From CAWDVH01 sp963805705 (GTDB lineage: Bacteria; Actinomycetota; Actinomycetes; Streptosporangiales; Streptosporangiaceae), in the NCBI GenBank assembly GCA_963805705.1, contig CAWDVH010000001.1:2728001-2792000 (forward strand): a stretch of 64,000 nucleotides of DNA, read 5' to 3'. A program made the translations under genes and the position numbers. This document shows positions 42,357 to 54,232 of the stretch, piece by piece (position 1 is the first letter of the stretch; every line of letters begins with the position of its first letter). Under the pieces are notes generated by a model. It had not been told where the DNA came from. It did no database searches and saw nothing but the letters and a program-made list of their open reading frames with translations.

Positions 42357-43551
42357 CCTGAGCGTCCTGCGCAGCCTGGAAGCCGAGAAGGATATCTCGA
42401 TGGACCTGGCCATCAAGGCCATCGAGGACGCGCTGCTGGTCGCCTATCACCGCAGCGACGGGGTAGCGGCCTCGGCGCGGGTCGAGGTGAACAAGGGCAG
42501 CGGCCATGTGACCGTCTGGGCGGCGGAGACCGGCGCGGACGGGGAAGTGATCAGGGAATACGACGACACGCCCGATGGCTTCGGGCGGATCGCGGCCACC
42601 ACCGCCCGTCAGGTCATCCTGCAGCGGCTGCGGGATGCCGAAGACGAGCTCACCTTCGGCGAGTACGCGGGCCGCGAAGGCGACATCGTCGCCGGAGTGA
42701 TCCAGCAGGGCCGGGATCCCCGCGCCGTCCTGGTCGACCTGGGCAAGATCGAGGCGATCCTGCCGCCGACCGAGCAGGTACCTGGCGAGCGGTATGTGCA
42801 CGGCGAGCGGCTTCGGTGCTATGTCCTGCATGTCCGAAAGGGGTACCGGGGGCCGTCCGTCACGCTGTCGCGCACCCATCCCAACCTGGTGCGGAAGCTG
42901 TTCGCGCTCGAGGTACCCGAGATCGCCTCGGGAGCCGTCGAGATCGCCGCCATCGCGCGCGAGGCCGGGCACCGCAGCAAGATCGCGGTGATCTCGCATC
43001 AAAGCGGCGTGAACGCCAAGGGTGCCTGCATCGGGCCGATGGGCAGCCGGGTCCGCAACGTCATGACCGAGCTGCACGGCGAGAAGATCGACATCGTTGA
43101 CTACTCACCCGACCCGGCCGAGTTCGTCGCGCACGCGCTGTCCCCGGCCAGGGTTTCCCGCGTCATCGTGGTAGACGCGCAGGCCAGGGCCGCTCAGGTG
43201 ATCGTGCCTGACTACCAGTACTCGCTGGCGATCGGCAAGGAGGGGCAGAACGCCCGGCTGGCCGCCCGCCTGACGGGCTGGCGCATCGACATCCGGCCGG
43301 ACAGCCCTGGCGATGCCGCGCCGATGGCCTCCGCCGCGCCTCGCGGCGGCCAGGACGGGCGCAGGCGGCCAGCCGCCGGCCGGGTGACCGACGGGCCGGG
43401 GGCGGTGCCCGCCGCGACCGGGGGCGGGGCCGCAGGCCGGGTGGCTGACGGGCCGGGAGTGGCACCCGCCGCGACCGCGGCCGGTGCCGCCGGGGACGGC
43501 GCCGACGGGGCGGGGACGATGCCCGGTGCCGCCGACGCGCCGGCACTGTAA
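42346..43551 (+). CDS. nusA: Transcription termination/antitermination factor NusA
   Basis: 401 residues. Domains in order: N-terminal RNA-polymerase-binding domain (1-125), S1 (EGDIVAGVIQQGRDPRAVLVD), KH1 (HRSKIAVISHQSGVNAKGACIGPMGSRVR) and KH2 (YSLAIGKEGQNARLAARLTGWRIDI). The C-terminal 75 residues are an Ala/Gly-rich repeat of the GRVTDGPG type rather than the acidic repeats of E. coli. GAGGAGGA precedes ATG 42346 inside the rimP end, so the two are translationally coupled. Confidence 0.95.
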   Translation: MDIDLSVLRSLEAEKDISMDLAIKAIEDALLVAYHRSDGVAASARVEVNKGSGHVTVWAAETGADGEVIREYDDTPDGFGRIAATTARQVILQRLRDAEDELTFGEYAGREGDIVAGVIQQGRDPRAVLVDLGKIEAILPPTEQVPGERYVHGERLRCYVLHVRKGYRGPSVTLSRTHPNLVRKLFALEVPEIASGAVEIAAIAREAGHRSKIAVISHQSGVNAKGACIGPMGSRVRNVMTELHGEKIDIVDYSPDPAEFVAHALSPARVSRVIVVDAQARAAQVIVPDYQYSLAIGKEGQNARLAARLTGWRIDIRPDSPGDAAPMASAAPRGGQDGRRRPAAGRVTDGPGAVPAATGGGAAGRVADGPGVAPAATAAGAAGDGADGAGTMPGAADAPAL

Positions 43552-43562
43552 GCTAGACGCCA

Positions 43563-43868
43563 GTGGCCGGTCGGTCTGCGAGTCTTGTGCGGCCCGGATC
43601 AGTGATCCGGACGTGCGTGGGATGCGGAGTCCGCGCGGCCAAGTCCGACTTGCTTCGCCTGGTGGCCGTCGGGGACGAGATCGTCGCCGACCCTCCCGCG
43701 CGAATGCCTGGCCGGGGTGCGTACCTGCATCCCAGCCAGGGATGCTGGCAGCGAGCCCAGCGCCGCCGGGCGGTCCCGCGGGCGCTGCGCCTGCCGGGCC
43801 CGCTGGGGTATGACAGGCTCGCTGAGTATCTCGCGAAGTCGTATCCGGGCAGTGAGCTGCCAGGATAA
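43563..43868 (+). CDS. YlxR (DUF448) family RNA-binding protein
   Basis: 101 residues. RTCVGCGVRAAKSDLLRLV and PGRGAYLHPSQGCW are the DUF448 signature. YlxR proteins are nucleoid- or RNase P-associated RNA-binding proteins encoded between nusA and infB. GTG 43563 lies 11 nt after the nusA stop. A 220-nt gap to infB follows, in which I see no gene or clear regulatory structure. Confidence 0.93.
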   Translation: MAGRSASLVRPGSVIRTCVGCGVRAAKSDLLRLVAVGDEIVADPPARMPGRGAYLHPSQGCWQRAQRRRAVPRALRLPGPLGYDRLAEYLAKSYPGSELPG

Positions 43869-44088
43869 GGCGGTCGGATGACAACTGAACGGCAGGACAG
43901 CTGCAGGTCAGGATGACTGCAAGGTCAGGGCATGCACCGCAGTACGTGCCACAGAGAGCAGGCTGAGATTGCAATGAGCGCCCGATGAGCATGTGGCGAT
44001 GAACAGCAGAAGCTGACGCCGGACGGAGCACGCGCTGCCCCGGACCGGCTGACTGGTCCGGGTATCCGGGCCGAGTAGAGGGAGCGCA

Positions 44089-47172
<3,084 letters not shown>

Positions 47173-47180
47173 TCCGGGAG

Positions 47181-47206
47181 CCCGGCGCCGCCGTGGCGGC
47201 GCCGGG
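47181..47206 (+). terminator. Hairpin between infB and ylxP
   Basis: 12-bp perfect inverted repeat (CCCGGCGCCGCC / GGCGGCGCCGGG) with a minimal GT centre, 8 nt after the infB stop. No U-tract. It may stop or attenuate transcription, or only stabilise the infB mRNA 3' end. Confidence 0.55.
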
Positions 47207-47240
47207 AGCCTGAGGCCCAGCTGGATGCGGGAGGCAGGCA

Positions 47241-47540
47241 GTGTACGTGGGGGCCCTGACCCTGGACCTGCTGCTCGGCGATGTGCGGTCGCTGAAGCAG
47301 AAGCGCTCCGCGGTCAGGCCCCTCATCGCCGAGGTGCACCGCAGGTTCCCCGCGGCTTCCGTGGCCGAGACCGGACACCAGGACCTGCATCGACGGACGG
47401 AGATCGGCGTGGCCCTCGTGTCGTCCACGGCCGCGCATGCCGTCGAGGTACTGGAGGCGTGCGAGCGTTATTTCGCGGCGCTTCCGGAAATCGAGCTGCT
47501 GTCCGCCCGGCAGCGGCTGTTCAACGACGAGGGGGAGTGA
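47241..47540 (+). CDS. YlxP (DUF503) family protein
   Basis: 99 residues with the DUF503 pattern: YVGALTLDLLLGDVRSLKQKRSAVRPL and VHRRFPAASVAETGHQDLHRR. It is a small ferredoxin-like protein nearly always encoded between infB and rbfA and implicated in ribosome maturation. GTG 47241 follows GGAGGCAGGCA. rbfA starts 6 nt after its stop. Confidence 0.92.
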   Translation: MYVGALTLDLLLGDVRSLKQKRSAVRPLIAEVHRRFPAASVAETGHQDLHRRTEIGVALVSSTAAHAVEVLEACERYFAALPEIELLSARQRLFNDEGE

Positions 47541-47546
47541 GCCAGG

Positions 47547-48071
47547 ATGGCCCCAGTCAGGGCACGCAAGCTCGGTGAGCGGATCGCCCAGATCGTCGCG
47601 GAAATGCTGGAGCAACGGATCAAGGACCCGCGGCTCGGCTTCGTGACCGTGACCGAGGCCAGGGTCACCGGTGACCTGCGCGAGGCGACGGTGTTCTACA
47701 CGGTCTACGGGTCCGCGGACGAGCATGCGGCGACGGCGGCCGCGCTGTCCAGCGCGACCGGCCTGATCCGCTCTGAGGTCGGACGGCAGACCGGCCTGAA
47801 GCACACCCCGTCGATCGCCTTCCAGCTCGACAGCGTGCCGGACAACGCCAGGAACATCGAGGACCTGGTGGCGCGGGCCCGCGAGGCCGACGCGGCCGTG
47901 GCGGCCGCTCGTGCGGGTGCTGAGCCGGCCGGTGACCCCGACCCCTACAAGGTCGCCGCCGAGCCCGGCGACGACGAGGACGATGACGACGATATCTATG
48001 ATGACCTGGCCGGGGACAGCGGCGATGATCTGGACCTGGATGCGGCAGGCGGAGCCGGCCGGATTGCCTGA
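47547..48071 (+). CDS. rbfA: Ribosome-binding factor A
   Basis: 174 residues. RbfA binds the 30S subunit during 16S rRNA maturation and cold adaptation. RARKLGERIAQIVAEMLEQRIKDPRLGFVTVTEARVTGDLREATVFYTVYG-type sequence occupies residues 5-54, and the KH-like fold ends at LDSVPDNARNIEDL. The last 60 residues are an acidic tail (EDDDDDIYDDL), longer than in E. coli and common in actinobacteria. Confidence 0.95.
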   Translation: MAPVRARKLGERIAQIVAEMLEQRIKDPRLGFVTVTEARVTGDLREATVFYTVYGSADEHAATAAALSSATGLIRSEVGRQTGLKHTPSIAFQLDSVPDNARNIEDLVARAREADAAVAAARAGAEPAGDPDPYKVAAEPGDDEDDDDDIYDDLAGDSGDDLDLDAAGGAGRIA

Positions 48072-48122
48072 TATCGGCGAAACTCCCGCCGGCCGACAGC
48101 GCGGCGCGGGATACTCGCGGGC

Positions 48123-49154
48123 GTGACCGCTGCGCCCGGACCCGACCTCGAGGCCGACTGGACGCGGGCGCTCAAGGCGCTGGACTCGGCCGGGGAGATC
48201 TGCCTGGCCTGCCATATCCGGCCGGACGCGGACGCGCTCGGATCGATGCTCGCGGTCGCGCACGCGCTGCACTCGCGCGGCGGCCCGTCGGGCCCGCGGG
48301 TCATCGCGTCCTTCGGGGACCTGCCGTTCGAGGTCCCGGCGATCCTGCGTTTCCTGCCGGGCGCGGACCTGCTCAGCCCGCCGGACGCCTATCCGGCCCG
48401 TCCGCAGGTCATGGTGACCTTCGACGCGGCCAGCGCTGACCGGCTGGGCTTGCTCCAGCCCAGCGCCTCGGCCGCCGGCGAGCTGATCGTGCTGGATCAT
48501 CACGCTTCCAATACCGGCTTCGGCACCATCGGGATTGTCGATCCGGGCGCCGCCGCCACGGCCGTGCTGGCGCATGAGCTCATCGGCAGGCTGGGCGTGC
48601 CGGTCTCCAGGGACATGGCCCTCGGCCTGTACGCGGGCCTGGTCTCCGACACGGGCTCGTTCAAGTACCCGACGACATCGCCGGGGGTACATGAGCTGGC
48701 CGCGCGACTGCTGGCGACCGGCATCGAGCCGGGAGCGGTGGCGCACGAGCTATGGGACCGCGCGCCGTTTAGCGCTCTGGGCCTGCTGTCGGCAGCGCTC
48801 GGGCGGGCCGTGCTGGAGCCCGGCGGGGGCTGCGGGCACGGCCTGGTGTGGACGACCGTGACCAGGGCCGACCGGGCCGCAGGCGGCCTGTCGCTGGAGG
48901 CGGCCGAGTCGGTGATCGACGTGGTGCGCCGGGCCGATGAGGCGGACGTCGCGGTGGTACTCAAGGAGTCCGACGACGGGCAGTGGCAGGTATCGGCCAG
49001 GTCCAAGGGGAAGGTGGACGTGGGCCGCGCGTGCGTCGCGCTGGGCGGCGGCGGGCACCCGCGGGCGGCCGGGTTCACGGCCCGCGGCACCGCGCAGCAG
49101 GTGCTGGCGGCCCTGCGCGAGCAGCTCGCCGAGCCGATGGCGGGCGGCCGGTGA
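48123..49154 (+). CDS. nrnA: NanoRNase/pAp phosphatase NrnA (DHH family)
   Basis: 343 residues. DHH motifs are present: HIRPDADALGS (metal ligands), VTFDAASADR, LDHHASN (the DHH signature), YAGLVSDTGSF, and the DHHA1 GGGGHPRAAGF near the end. NrnA degrades nanoRNA and 3'-phosphoadenosine 5'-phosphate; the mycobacterial relative CnpB also hydrolyses cyclic di-AMP products. GTG 48123 lies 51 nt after rbfA. The stop overlaps the truB start (GTGA). Confidence 0.93.
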   Translation: MTAAPGPDLEADWTRALKALDSAGEICLACHIRPDADALGSMLAVAHALHSRGGPSGPRVIASFGDLPFEVPAILRFLPGADLLSPPDAYPARPQVMVTFDAASADRLGLLQPSASAAGELIVLDHHASNTGFGTIGIVDPGAAATAVLAHELIGRLGVPVSRDMALGLYAGLVSDTGSFKYPTTSPGVHELAARLLATGIEPGAVAHELWDRAPFSALGLLSAALGRAVLEPGGGCGHGLVWTTVTRADRAAGGLSLEAAESVIDVVRRADEADVAVVLKESDDGQWQVSARSKGKVDVGRACVALGGGGHPRAAGFTARGTAQQVLAALREQLAEPMAGGR

Positions 49155-50029
49155 CGGCCCGCAGCGGCCTGGTGATCGTCGACAAGCCGTCCGGCCTGAC
49201 CTCGCATGACGTCGTGGCGCGGATCCGGCGCCTGGCCGGCACCCGCAAAGTCGGGCACGCCGGGACGCTGGACCCGATGGCGACCGGAGTCCTGGTCATC
49301 GGCGTGGAGAAGGCGACCCGGCTGCTCGGTCACCTGGCGCTGACCCAGAAGGAGTACGCCGCCACTATCCGGCTCGGCCAGGCGACCGACACCGACGACG
49401 CCGATGGCCAGATCGTGGCCGTCACCGCGGCCGGGGGAGTCGGCGCCGCGGCCATCGCCGCCGCGGCCCGGCGGCTGACCGGCGAGATCCAGCAGGTCCC
49501 GCCGGGGATCAGCGCGATCAAGGTGGGCGGCCAGCGGGCCTACAAGCTGACCCGCGAGGGCGCGGCTCCCCGGCTGGCCGCCAGGACCGTGACGGTCAGC
49601 GCGCTGACGATCCTGGCCATCCGCCCGCTGGCCGACCTGCTGGACGTGGACGTCGAGGTGACCTGCTCCAGCGGTACCTACATCCGGGCGATCGCCCGCG
49701 ATCTGGGCGCGGCCCTGGAGGTCGGCGGCCACCTGACGGCATTGCGCCGCACCCGGGTGGGCCCGTACCGGATCGAGGACGCCGCGACGCTCGATGAGCT
49801 CGCGGGCTCGCTGGAGATCATCGGCCTGGCCGAGGCGGCCGCGGCGGCGTTCCCGCGCCGGGATCTGTCCGCGCGGGAGGCCAGCATGCTCGCCCACGGC
49901 GCCGTACTGCCCGCGGCGGGCGCCCCGCCGGGGGAGCCGGTGGCCGCCTTCGGCCCCGATGGCACGCTGATCGCGCTGCTCACCGAGCGGGACGGGCAGG
50001 CCCGCTCGCTGGCCGTATTCGTTCCCTGA
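49151..50029 (+). CDS. truB: tRNA pseudouridine(55) synthase
   Basis: 292 residues. TruB makes pseudouridine 55 in the T-loop of tRNAs. GLVIVDKPSGLTSHDVV, GHAGTLDPMATGVL (catalytic D41), KEYAATIRLGQATDTDDADG and CSSGTYIRAIARDLG are the signature motifs. It starts at the GTG that overlaps the nrnA stop by 4 nt, so translation is coupled. The C-terminal domain is somewhat longer than in E. coli. Confidence 0.96.
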   Translation: MTARSGLVIVDKPSGLTSHDVVARIRRLAGTRKVGHAGTLDPMATGVLVIGVEKATRLLGHLALTQKEYAATIRLGQATDTDDADGQIVAVTAAGGVGAAAIAAAARRLTGEIQQVPPGISAIKVGGQRAYKLTREGAAPRLAARTVTVSALTILAIRPLADLLDVDVEVTCSSGTYIRAIARDLGAALEVGGHLTALRRTRVGPYRIEDAATLDELAGSLEIIGLAEAAAAAFPRRDLSAREASMLAHGAVLPAAGAPPGEPVAAFGPDGTLIALLTERDGQARSLAVFVP

Positions 50030-50153
50030 GCGCTCGTTTCCTGACCGGTTCGCTTCCTGGCCGGCGGTGCCTGCGGCAGGGCGAAGCCGCCGGCTGCCCT
50101 GGCCGCATGGCAGGCTTGGGATGCCGCATTCACCGGCGGAGAGGAAAGAGCAG

Positions 50154-51098
50154 GTGCACCGCTGGCAGGGCCTGGACGAGGTCCCGGACGACTGGGGCTC
50201 CTCAGTTGTCACTATCGGCGTCTTCGACGGCGTGCACCGCGGCCATCAGCGGATCGTGGCGCGCGCCGCCGAGATCGGGGCGCAGCTGCGCCTGCCGGTC
50301 GTCGTGGTCACGTTCGACCCGCACCCGGATGAGGTGGTCAGGCCGGGCTCGCACCCGCCGTTCCTCGGCAATGTCCGGTGCCGTGCGCAGCTGCTGGCCG
50401 GGCTGGGCGTCGACGCGGTCTGCGTGCTGCCGTTCACCCGTGACTTCTCCCAGCTGGGGCCCGATGAGTTCGTCCGGGCCGTGCTGGTGGAACGGCTGCA
50501 CGCCGCCGCCGTCGTCGTCGGCGAGGATTTCCGGTTCGGCCACCGGGCCGCCGGAGACGTAGCCCTGCTCGGCGAGCTCGGCGATAAGTACGAGTTCACC
50601 GCGGAGGGCGTGCCGCTGCTGGCGCAGGACGGCATCACCATCTCCTCGTCGAGGATCAGGGAACTGCTCGCCGCCGGGGACGTGGCGGGCGCCGCGCGGT
50701 ACCTTGGCCGGCCGCACCGGGTCGAGGGCGTGGTGGTGCGCGGCCAGCAGCGCGGCCGGGCGCTGGGCTTCCCGACCGCCAACGTGGAATCGCCGCCGCA
50801 CACCTCGATCCCCGCCGACGGGATCTACGCGGGCTGGCTGGCCCGGCTCGATGAGGCGTGCGCGCAGGTCGCGCGCTGGCCGGCCGCGATCTCGGTCGGC
50901 ACCAATCCGACGTTCGGCGGCCTGACCCGCAGCGTGGAGGCCTACGCCCTGGACCGGGACGACCTGGAGCTGTACGACGCGCAGGTCGCGGTGGACTTCG
51001 CGGCCAGGCTGCGCGGGATGGTCAGATTCGGCTCGGCAGGCGAGCTGGTCGACCAGATGCGCCTGGACGTCGACGCGGCCCGCTCGATCGTCGGGTAG
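50154..51098 (+). CDS. ribF: Bifunctional riboflavin kinase/FAD synthetase
   Basis: 314 residues. The N-terminal FMN adenylyltransferase has VTIGVFDGVHRGHQRIV (HxGH-like), FDPHPDEVVRPG, and ISSSRIRELLAAGDV. The C-terminal riboflavin kinase has GRALGFPTANV and GIYAGWL. It makes FMN and FAD from riboflavin. GTG 50154 gives the family start (HRWQGLDEVPDDWG) and is preceded by GGAGAGGAAA; an upstream ATG at 50121 is less likely. No FMN riboswitch is visible in the 124-nt gap after truB. Confidence 0.95.
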   Translation: MHRWQGLDEVPDDWGSSVVTIGVFDGVHRGHQRIVARAAEIGAQLRLPVVVVTFDPHPDEVVRPGSHPPFLGNVRCRAQLLAGLGVDAVCVLPFTRDFSQLGPDEFVRAVLVERLHAAAVVVGEDFRFGHRAAGDVALLGELGDKYEFTAEGVPLLAQDGITISSSRIRELLAAGDVAGAARYLGRPHRVEGVVVRGQQRGRALGFPTANVESPPHTSIPADGIYAGWLARLDEACAQVARWPAAISVGTNPTFGGLTRSVEAYALDRDDLELYDAQVAVDFAARLRGMVRFGSAGELVDQMRLDVDAARSIVG

Positions 51099-51316
51099 CC
51101 AGGACCGCGGCCAGTCCGCCGGACGATATCCGTTACGCAGCCTGGCGGTGATACTGTGGAGACCGGCCGGAGTATCTGGCCCGGTCGGCTGCGCCCTCAT
51201 GCGGCTGGCCAGCAAGGAGAAGCCCGAGGCTCACGCGCGGAGCTCTCCTGCCCCGGCAGGTCTCACGCGATCCTCCGGGGTATCCGATGACCAGACCTAC
51301 ATGAAGAGGAATCAAC

Positions 51317-51586
51317 GTGCCGCTTGAGACCACGGTGAAGAAAGAGATAATCGCCGGGCACGCGACCAGTGAGGGTGACACCGGCTCGCCGGAAGTCCAG
51401 GTCGCGCTGCTGACACGGCGCATCACTGACCTGACTGAGCACCTCAAGGTGCACAAGCACGATCACCACAGCCGCCACGGGCTGCTGCTGCTCGTCGGCC
51501 GCCGCAGGCGCCTGCTGCAGTACCTGTCCCGTGAGGACATCACCCGCTACCGTGCCCTCATCGAGAAGCTCGGTCTGCGCAGGTAG
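51317..51586 (+). CDS. rpsO: 30S ribosomal protein S15
   Basis: 89 residues, the standard length. TSEGDTGSPEVQVALLTRRITDLTEHLKVHKHDHHSRHGLLLLVGRRRRLLQYL-type sequence covers residues 16-70 and is diagnostic. S15 binds the central domain of 16S rRNA. GAAGAGGAA precedes GTG 51317. The 218-nt gap upstream has a GATACT hexamer near 51150 that could be a -10, with no convincing -35. Confidence 0.97.
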   Translation: MPLETTVKKEIIAGHATSEGDTGSPEVQVALLTRRITDLTEHLKVHKHDHHSRHGLLLLVGRRRRLLQYLSREDITRYRALIEKLGLRR

Positions 51587-51904
51587 GTTAGGAGCGAGCA
51601 GCCGCGCCCGCGCGCGGCTGGCCGCCGGCCTGACGCCGGGCGGCCCACAACTGAATACACCACGAAACGAACGACGTCCCGCGGCCCCCGGCCCGGAGCG
51701 CACAGTGCGCCTAAGGGCCGGTCCTCGGTAGTGGTTCTCGGGTCAGGGGAGACGCCAGCGCAGCTGCGCCGCGCACCTGGGCCGAGGGCTTCGATCGAAG
51801 ACCGGTCGGCAGCTAGCCCGGCCGCATGGCCGGTTCATCAGATAGCTAGCGGCGCTCCACTGGCGGCGGGCAGACGCGGGACCTCAATCAAGGAGGTCTC
51901 ACCC
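51587..51904 (+). promoter_or_regulatory. rpsO-pnp intergenic leader with hairpins
   Basis: 318 nt without a convincing gene. A 9-bp stem (CAGCCGCGC / GCGCGGCTG, 51599-51620) lies just after rpsO. A second compound hairpin at 51688-51721 pairs CCGGCCC with GGGCCGG around an inner GCGCA-CAG-TGCGC. Comparable rpsO-pnp hairpins are RNase III sites in other bacteria including Streptomyces, allowing pnp autoregulation; that role here is inferred. The region ends with AGGAGGT 8 nt before the pnp start. Confidence 0.6.
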
Positions 51905-54232
51905 GTGGAGGGTGCGTATACCGCCGAAGTCGTCATTGACAACGGCCCATTTGGTGTCCATAAGATCCGATTCGAGACCGGCAGGCTCGCGCGCCTGGCC
52001 GCGGGCTCGGCCGTCGTGTTCCTTGACGACGAGACGATGGTGCTGTCCGCGACCACGGCGTCTAAGCAGCCCAAGGAGAATCTCGACTTCTTCCCGCTCA
52101 CGGTGGACGTCGAGGAGCGCATGTACGCGGCGGGCCGGATTCCCGGCTCGTTCTTCCGCCGGGAAGGGCGCCCGTCCGAGGACGCGATCCTGACCTGCCG
52201 CCTGATCGACCGGCCGATGCGCCCGTCGTTCACCACCGGGCTGCGCAACGAGATCCAGATCGTCGAGACGATCATGGCGCTGCATCCCGAGCATCTCTAC
52301 GACGTCATCGCCATTAACGCGGCCTCGCTGTCGACCCAGCTGGCCGGCCTGCCGTTCTCCGGCCCGATCGGCGGCGTGCGCGTCGCCCTGATCCAGGGCC
52401 AGTGGGTCGCGTTCCCGACCCATCCGCAGCTCGCGGACGCCACGTTCGACATGGTCGTGGCCGGCCGCGTGCTCGACGACGGCGACGTGGCGATCATGAT
52501 GGTCGAGGCCGAGTCAACGCCGCGCACGCTGGCGCTGATCGCCGACACCTCCAGCGGCGCGGTCCGGCCGACCGAGGAGACGGTAGCCGAGGGCCTGGAC
52601 GCGGCCAAGCCGTTCATCAAGGCGCTGTGCGAGGCCCAGCTGCAGATCGCGGCGCACGCGGGCAAGGAGACGCGGGACTACCCGATCTTCGTCGATTACC
52701 AGCAGGACGTCTTCGACGCCGTCGCCGCGGAGGTCTCCGCTGACCTGGCCAAGGCCCTCACGATCGCCGGCAAGCAGGACAGGGACACCGAGACCGACCG
52801 GATCAAGGCCCTGGCCAAGGAGCAGCTCGGCAGCAAGTTCGAGGGCCGGGACAAGGAGATCAGCGCCGCGTTCCGGTCACTGACCAAGAAGCTGGTCAGG
52901 GAGCGGGTCATCCGCGATGGCCTGCGCATCGACGGACGGGGGCTCGCCGACATCCGGCAGCTGTCGGCCGAGGCCCACGTGCTGCCGCGGGTCCACGGCT
53001 CGGCCCTGTTCGAGCGGGGCGAGACGCAGATTCTCGGCGTCACCACGCTGAACATGCTCCGGATGGAGCAGATGATCGACACGCTCAACCCGGAGCGCAC
53101 CAAGCGCTACATGCACAACTACAACATGCCGCCGTACTCCACCGGCGAGACCGGCCGGGTCGGCTCGCCGAAGCGGCGCGAGATCGGGCACGGCGCGCTG
53201 GCCGAGCGCGCCCTGGTCCCCGTGCTGCCCACCCGCGAGGAGTTCCCTTACGCGATCCGGCAGGTCTCCGAGGCCATCGGGTCGAACGGCTCCACCTCGA
53301 TGGGGTCGGTCTGCGCGTCCTCGATGTCGCTGCTGGATGCCGGGGTGCCGCTGAAGGACATGGTGGCGGGCATCGCGATGGGCCTGATCTACGAAGGCGG
53401 CCAGTACGTCACGCTGACCGACATCCTCGGCGCCGAGGACGCCTTCGGCGACATGGACTTCAAGGTCGCCGGCACCAAGGACGTCATCACCGCGCTGCAG
53501 CTGGACACCAAGCTGGACGGCATCCCCGCCGCCGTGCTCGGCGCGGCGCTCAAGCAGGCCCGCGGCGCGCGGCTGGCCATCCTGGACGTCATGCGCGAGG
53601 CCATCGACGGCCCGGGCGAGATGAGCGAGTTCGCGCCGCGGATCATCACGGTCAGGGTCCCGGTCGACAAGATCGGCGAGGTCATCGGGCCGAAGGGCAA
53701 GATGATCAACGCGATCCAGGATGACACGGGCGCCGAGATCACGATCGAGGACGACGGCACCATCTACATCGGCGCCACCGACGGTGTCTCGGCCGAGGCG
53801 GCCAGGTCGGCGATCAACGCGATTGCCAACCCGCACATCCCCGAGGTGGGAGAGCGCTTCCTGGGCACGGTGGTCAAGACCACCGCCTTCGGCGCGTTCA
53901 TCTCGCTGCTGCCCGGCAAGGACGGCCTGCTGCACATCACCCAGATCCGCAAGCTGCACGGCGGCGTGCGGATCGAGAACGTCGACGACGTGATCAAGGT
54001 CGGCGACAAGATCCAGGTCGAGATCCGCGAGGTAGACGACCGGGGCAAGCTCTCGCTGATCCCGGTCGAGGTCGTGGAGCGCGAGGCCGCGGGCGAGGAC
54101 CTGGGCGGTCACGACGATCACCGCTCCGGTGACCGCGGCGATCGCGGCGGCGACTCCGGCCGCGGCGGCGGGGACCGGCACCGCAGCCGGCAGCGCACCC
54201 GCGGATCCGGATCCGGATCCGGCAACTCATGA
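51905..54232 (+). CDS. pnp: Polyribonucleotide nucleotidyltransferase
   Basis: 775 residues. PNPase degrades RNA 3' to 5' with phosphate and can add tails. Two RNase PH domains flank a helical domain; FFRREGRPSEDAILTCRLIDRP and GSNGSTSMGSVCASS mark them. KH is at VIGPKGKMINAIQDDTGAEI and S1 at FLGTVVKTTAFGAFISLLPGKDGLLHI. A Gly/Arg/Ser-rich tail follows. The start is GTG 51905 (EGAYTAEVVIDNG), with AGGAGGT upstream; the longer open frame from 51731 lies in the leader. It overlaps the M16 peptidase gene by 4 nt (ATGA). Confidence 0.96.
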   Translation: MEGAYTAEVVIDNGPFGVHKIRFETGRLARLAAGSAVVFLDDETMVLSATTASKQPKENLDFFPLTVDVEERMYAAGRIPGSFFRREGRPSEDAILTCRLIDRPMRPSFTTGLRNEIQIVETIMALHPEHLYDVIAINAASLSTQLAGLPFSGPIGGVRVALIQGQWVAFPTHPQLADATFDMVVAGRVLDDGDVAIMMVEAESTPRTLALIADTSSGAVRPTEETVAEGLDAAKPFIKALCEAQLQIAAHAGKETRDYPIFVDYQQDVFDAVAAEVSADLAKALTIAGKQDRDTETDRIKALAKEQLGSKFEGRDKEISAAFRSLTKKLVRERVIRDGLRIDGRGLADIRQLSAEAHVLPRVHGSALFERGETQILGVTTLNMLRMEQMIDTLNPERTKRYMHNYNMPPYSTGETGRVGSPKRREIGHGALAERALVPVLPTREEFPYAIRQVSEAIGSNGSTSMGSVCASSMSLLDAGVPLKDMVAGIAMGLIYEGGQYVTLTDILGAEDAFGDMDFKVAGTKDVITALQLDTKLDGIPAAVLGAALKQARGARLAILDVMREAIDGPGEMSEFAPRIITVRVPVDKIGEVIGPKGKMINAIQDDTGAEITIEDDGTIYIGATDGVSAEAARSAINAIANPHIPEVGERFLGTVVKTTAFGAFISLLPGKDGLLHITQIRKLHGGVRIENVDDVIKVGDKIQVEIREVDDRGKLSLIPVEVVEREAAGEDLGGHDDHRSGDRGDRGGDSGRGGGDRHRSRQRTRGSGSGSGNS

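Noticed and set aside
43869..44088. Small gene or riboswitch in the ylxR-infB gap
   Set aside because: A 12-codon frame near 43878 has only a weak ribosome site, and no conserved structure could be recognised.
50030..50153. FMN riboswitch before ribF
   Set aside because: None of the conserved RFN-element sequence is present in the 124-nt gap.
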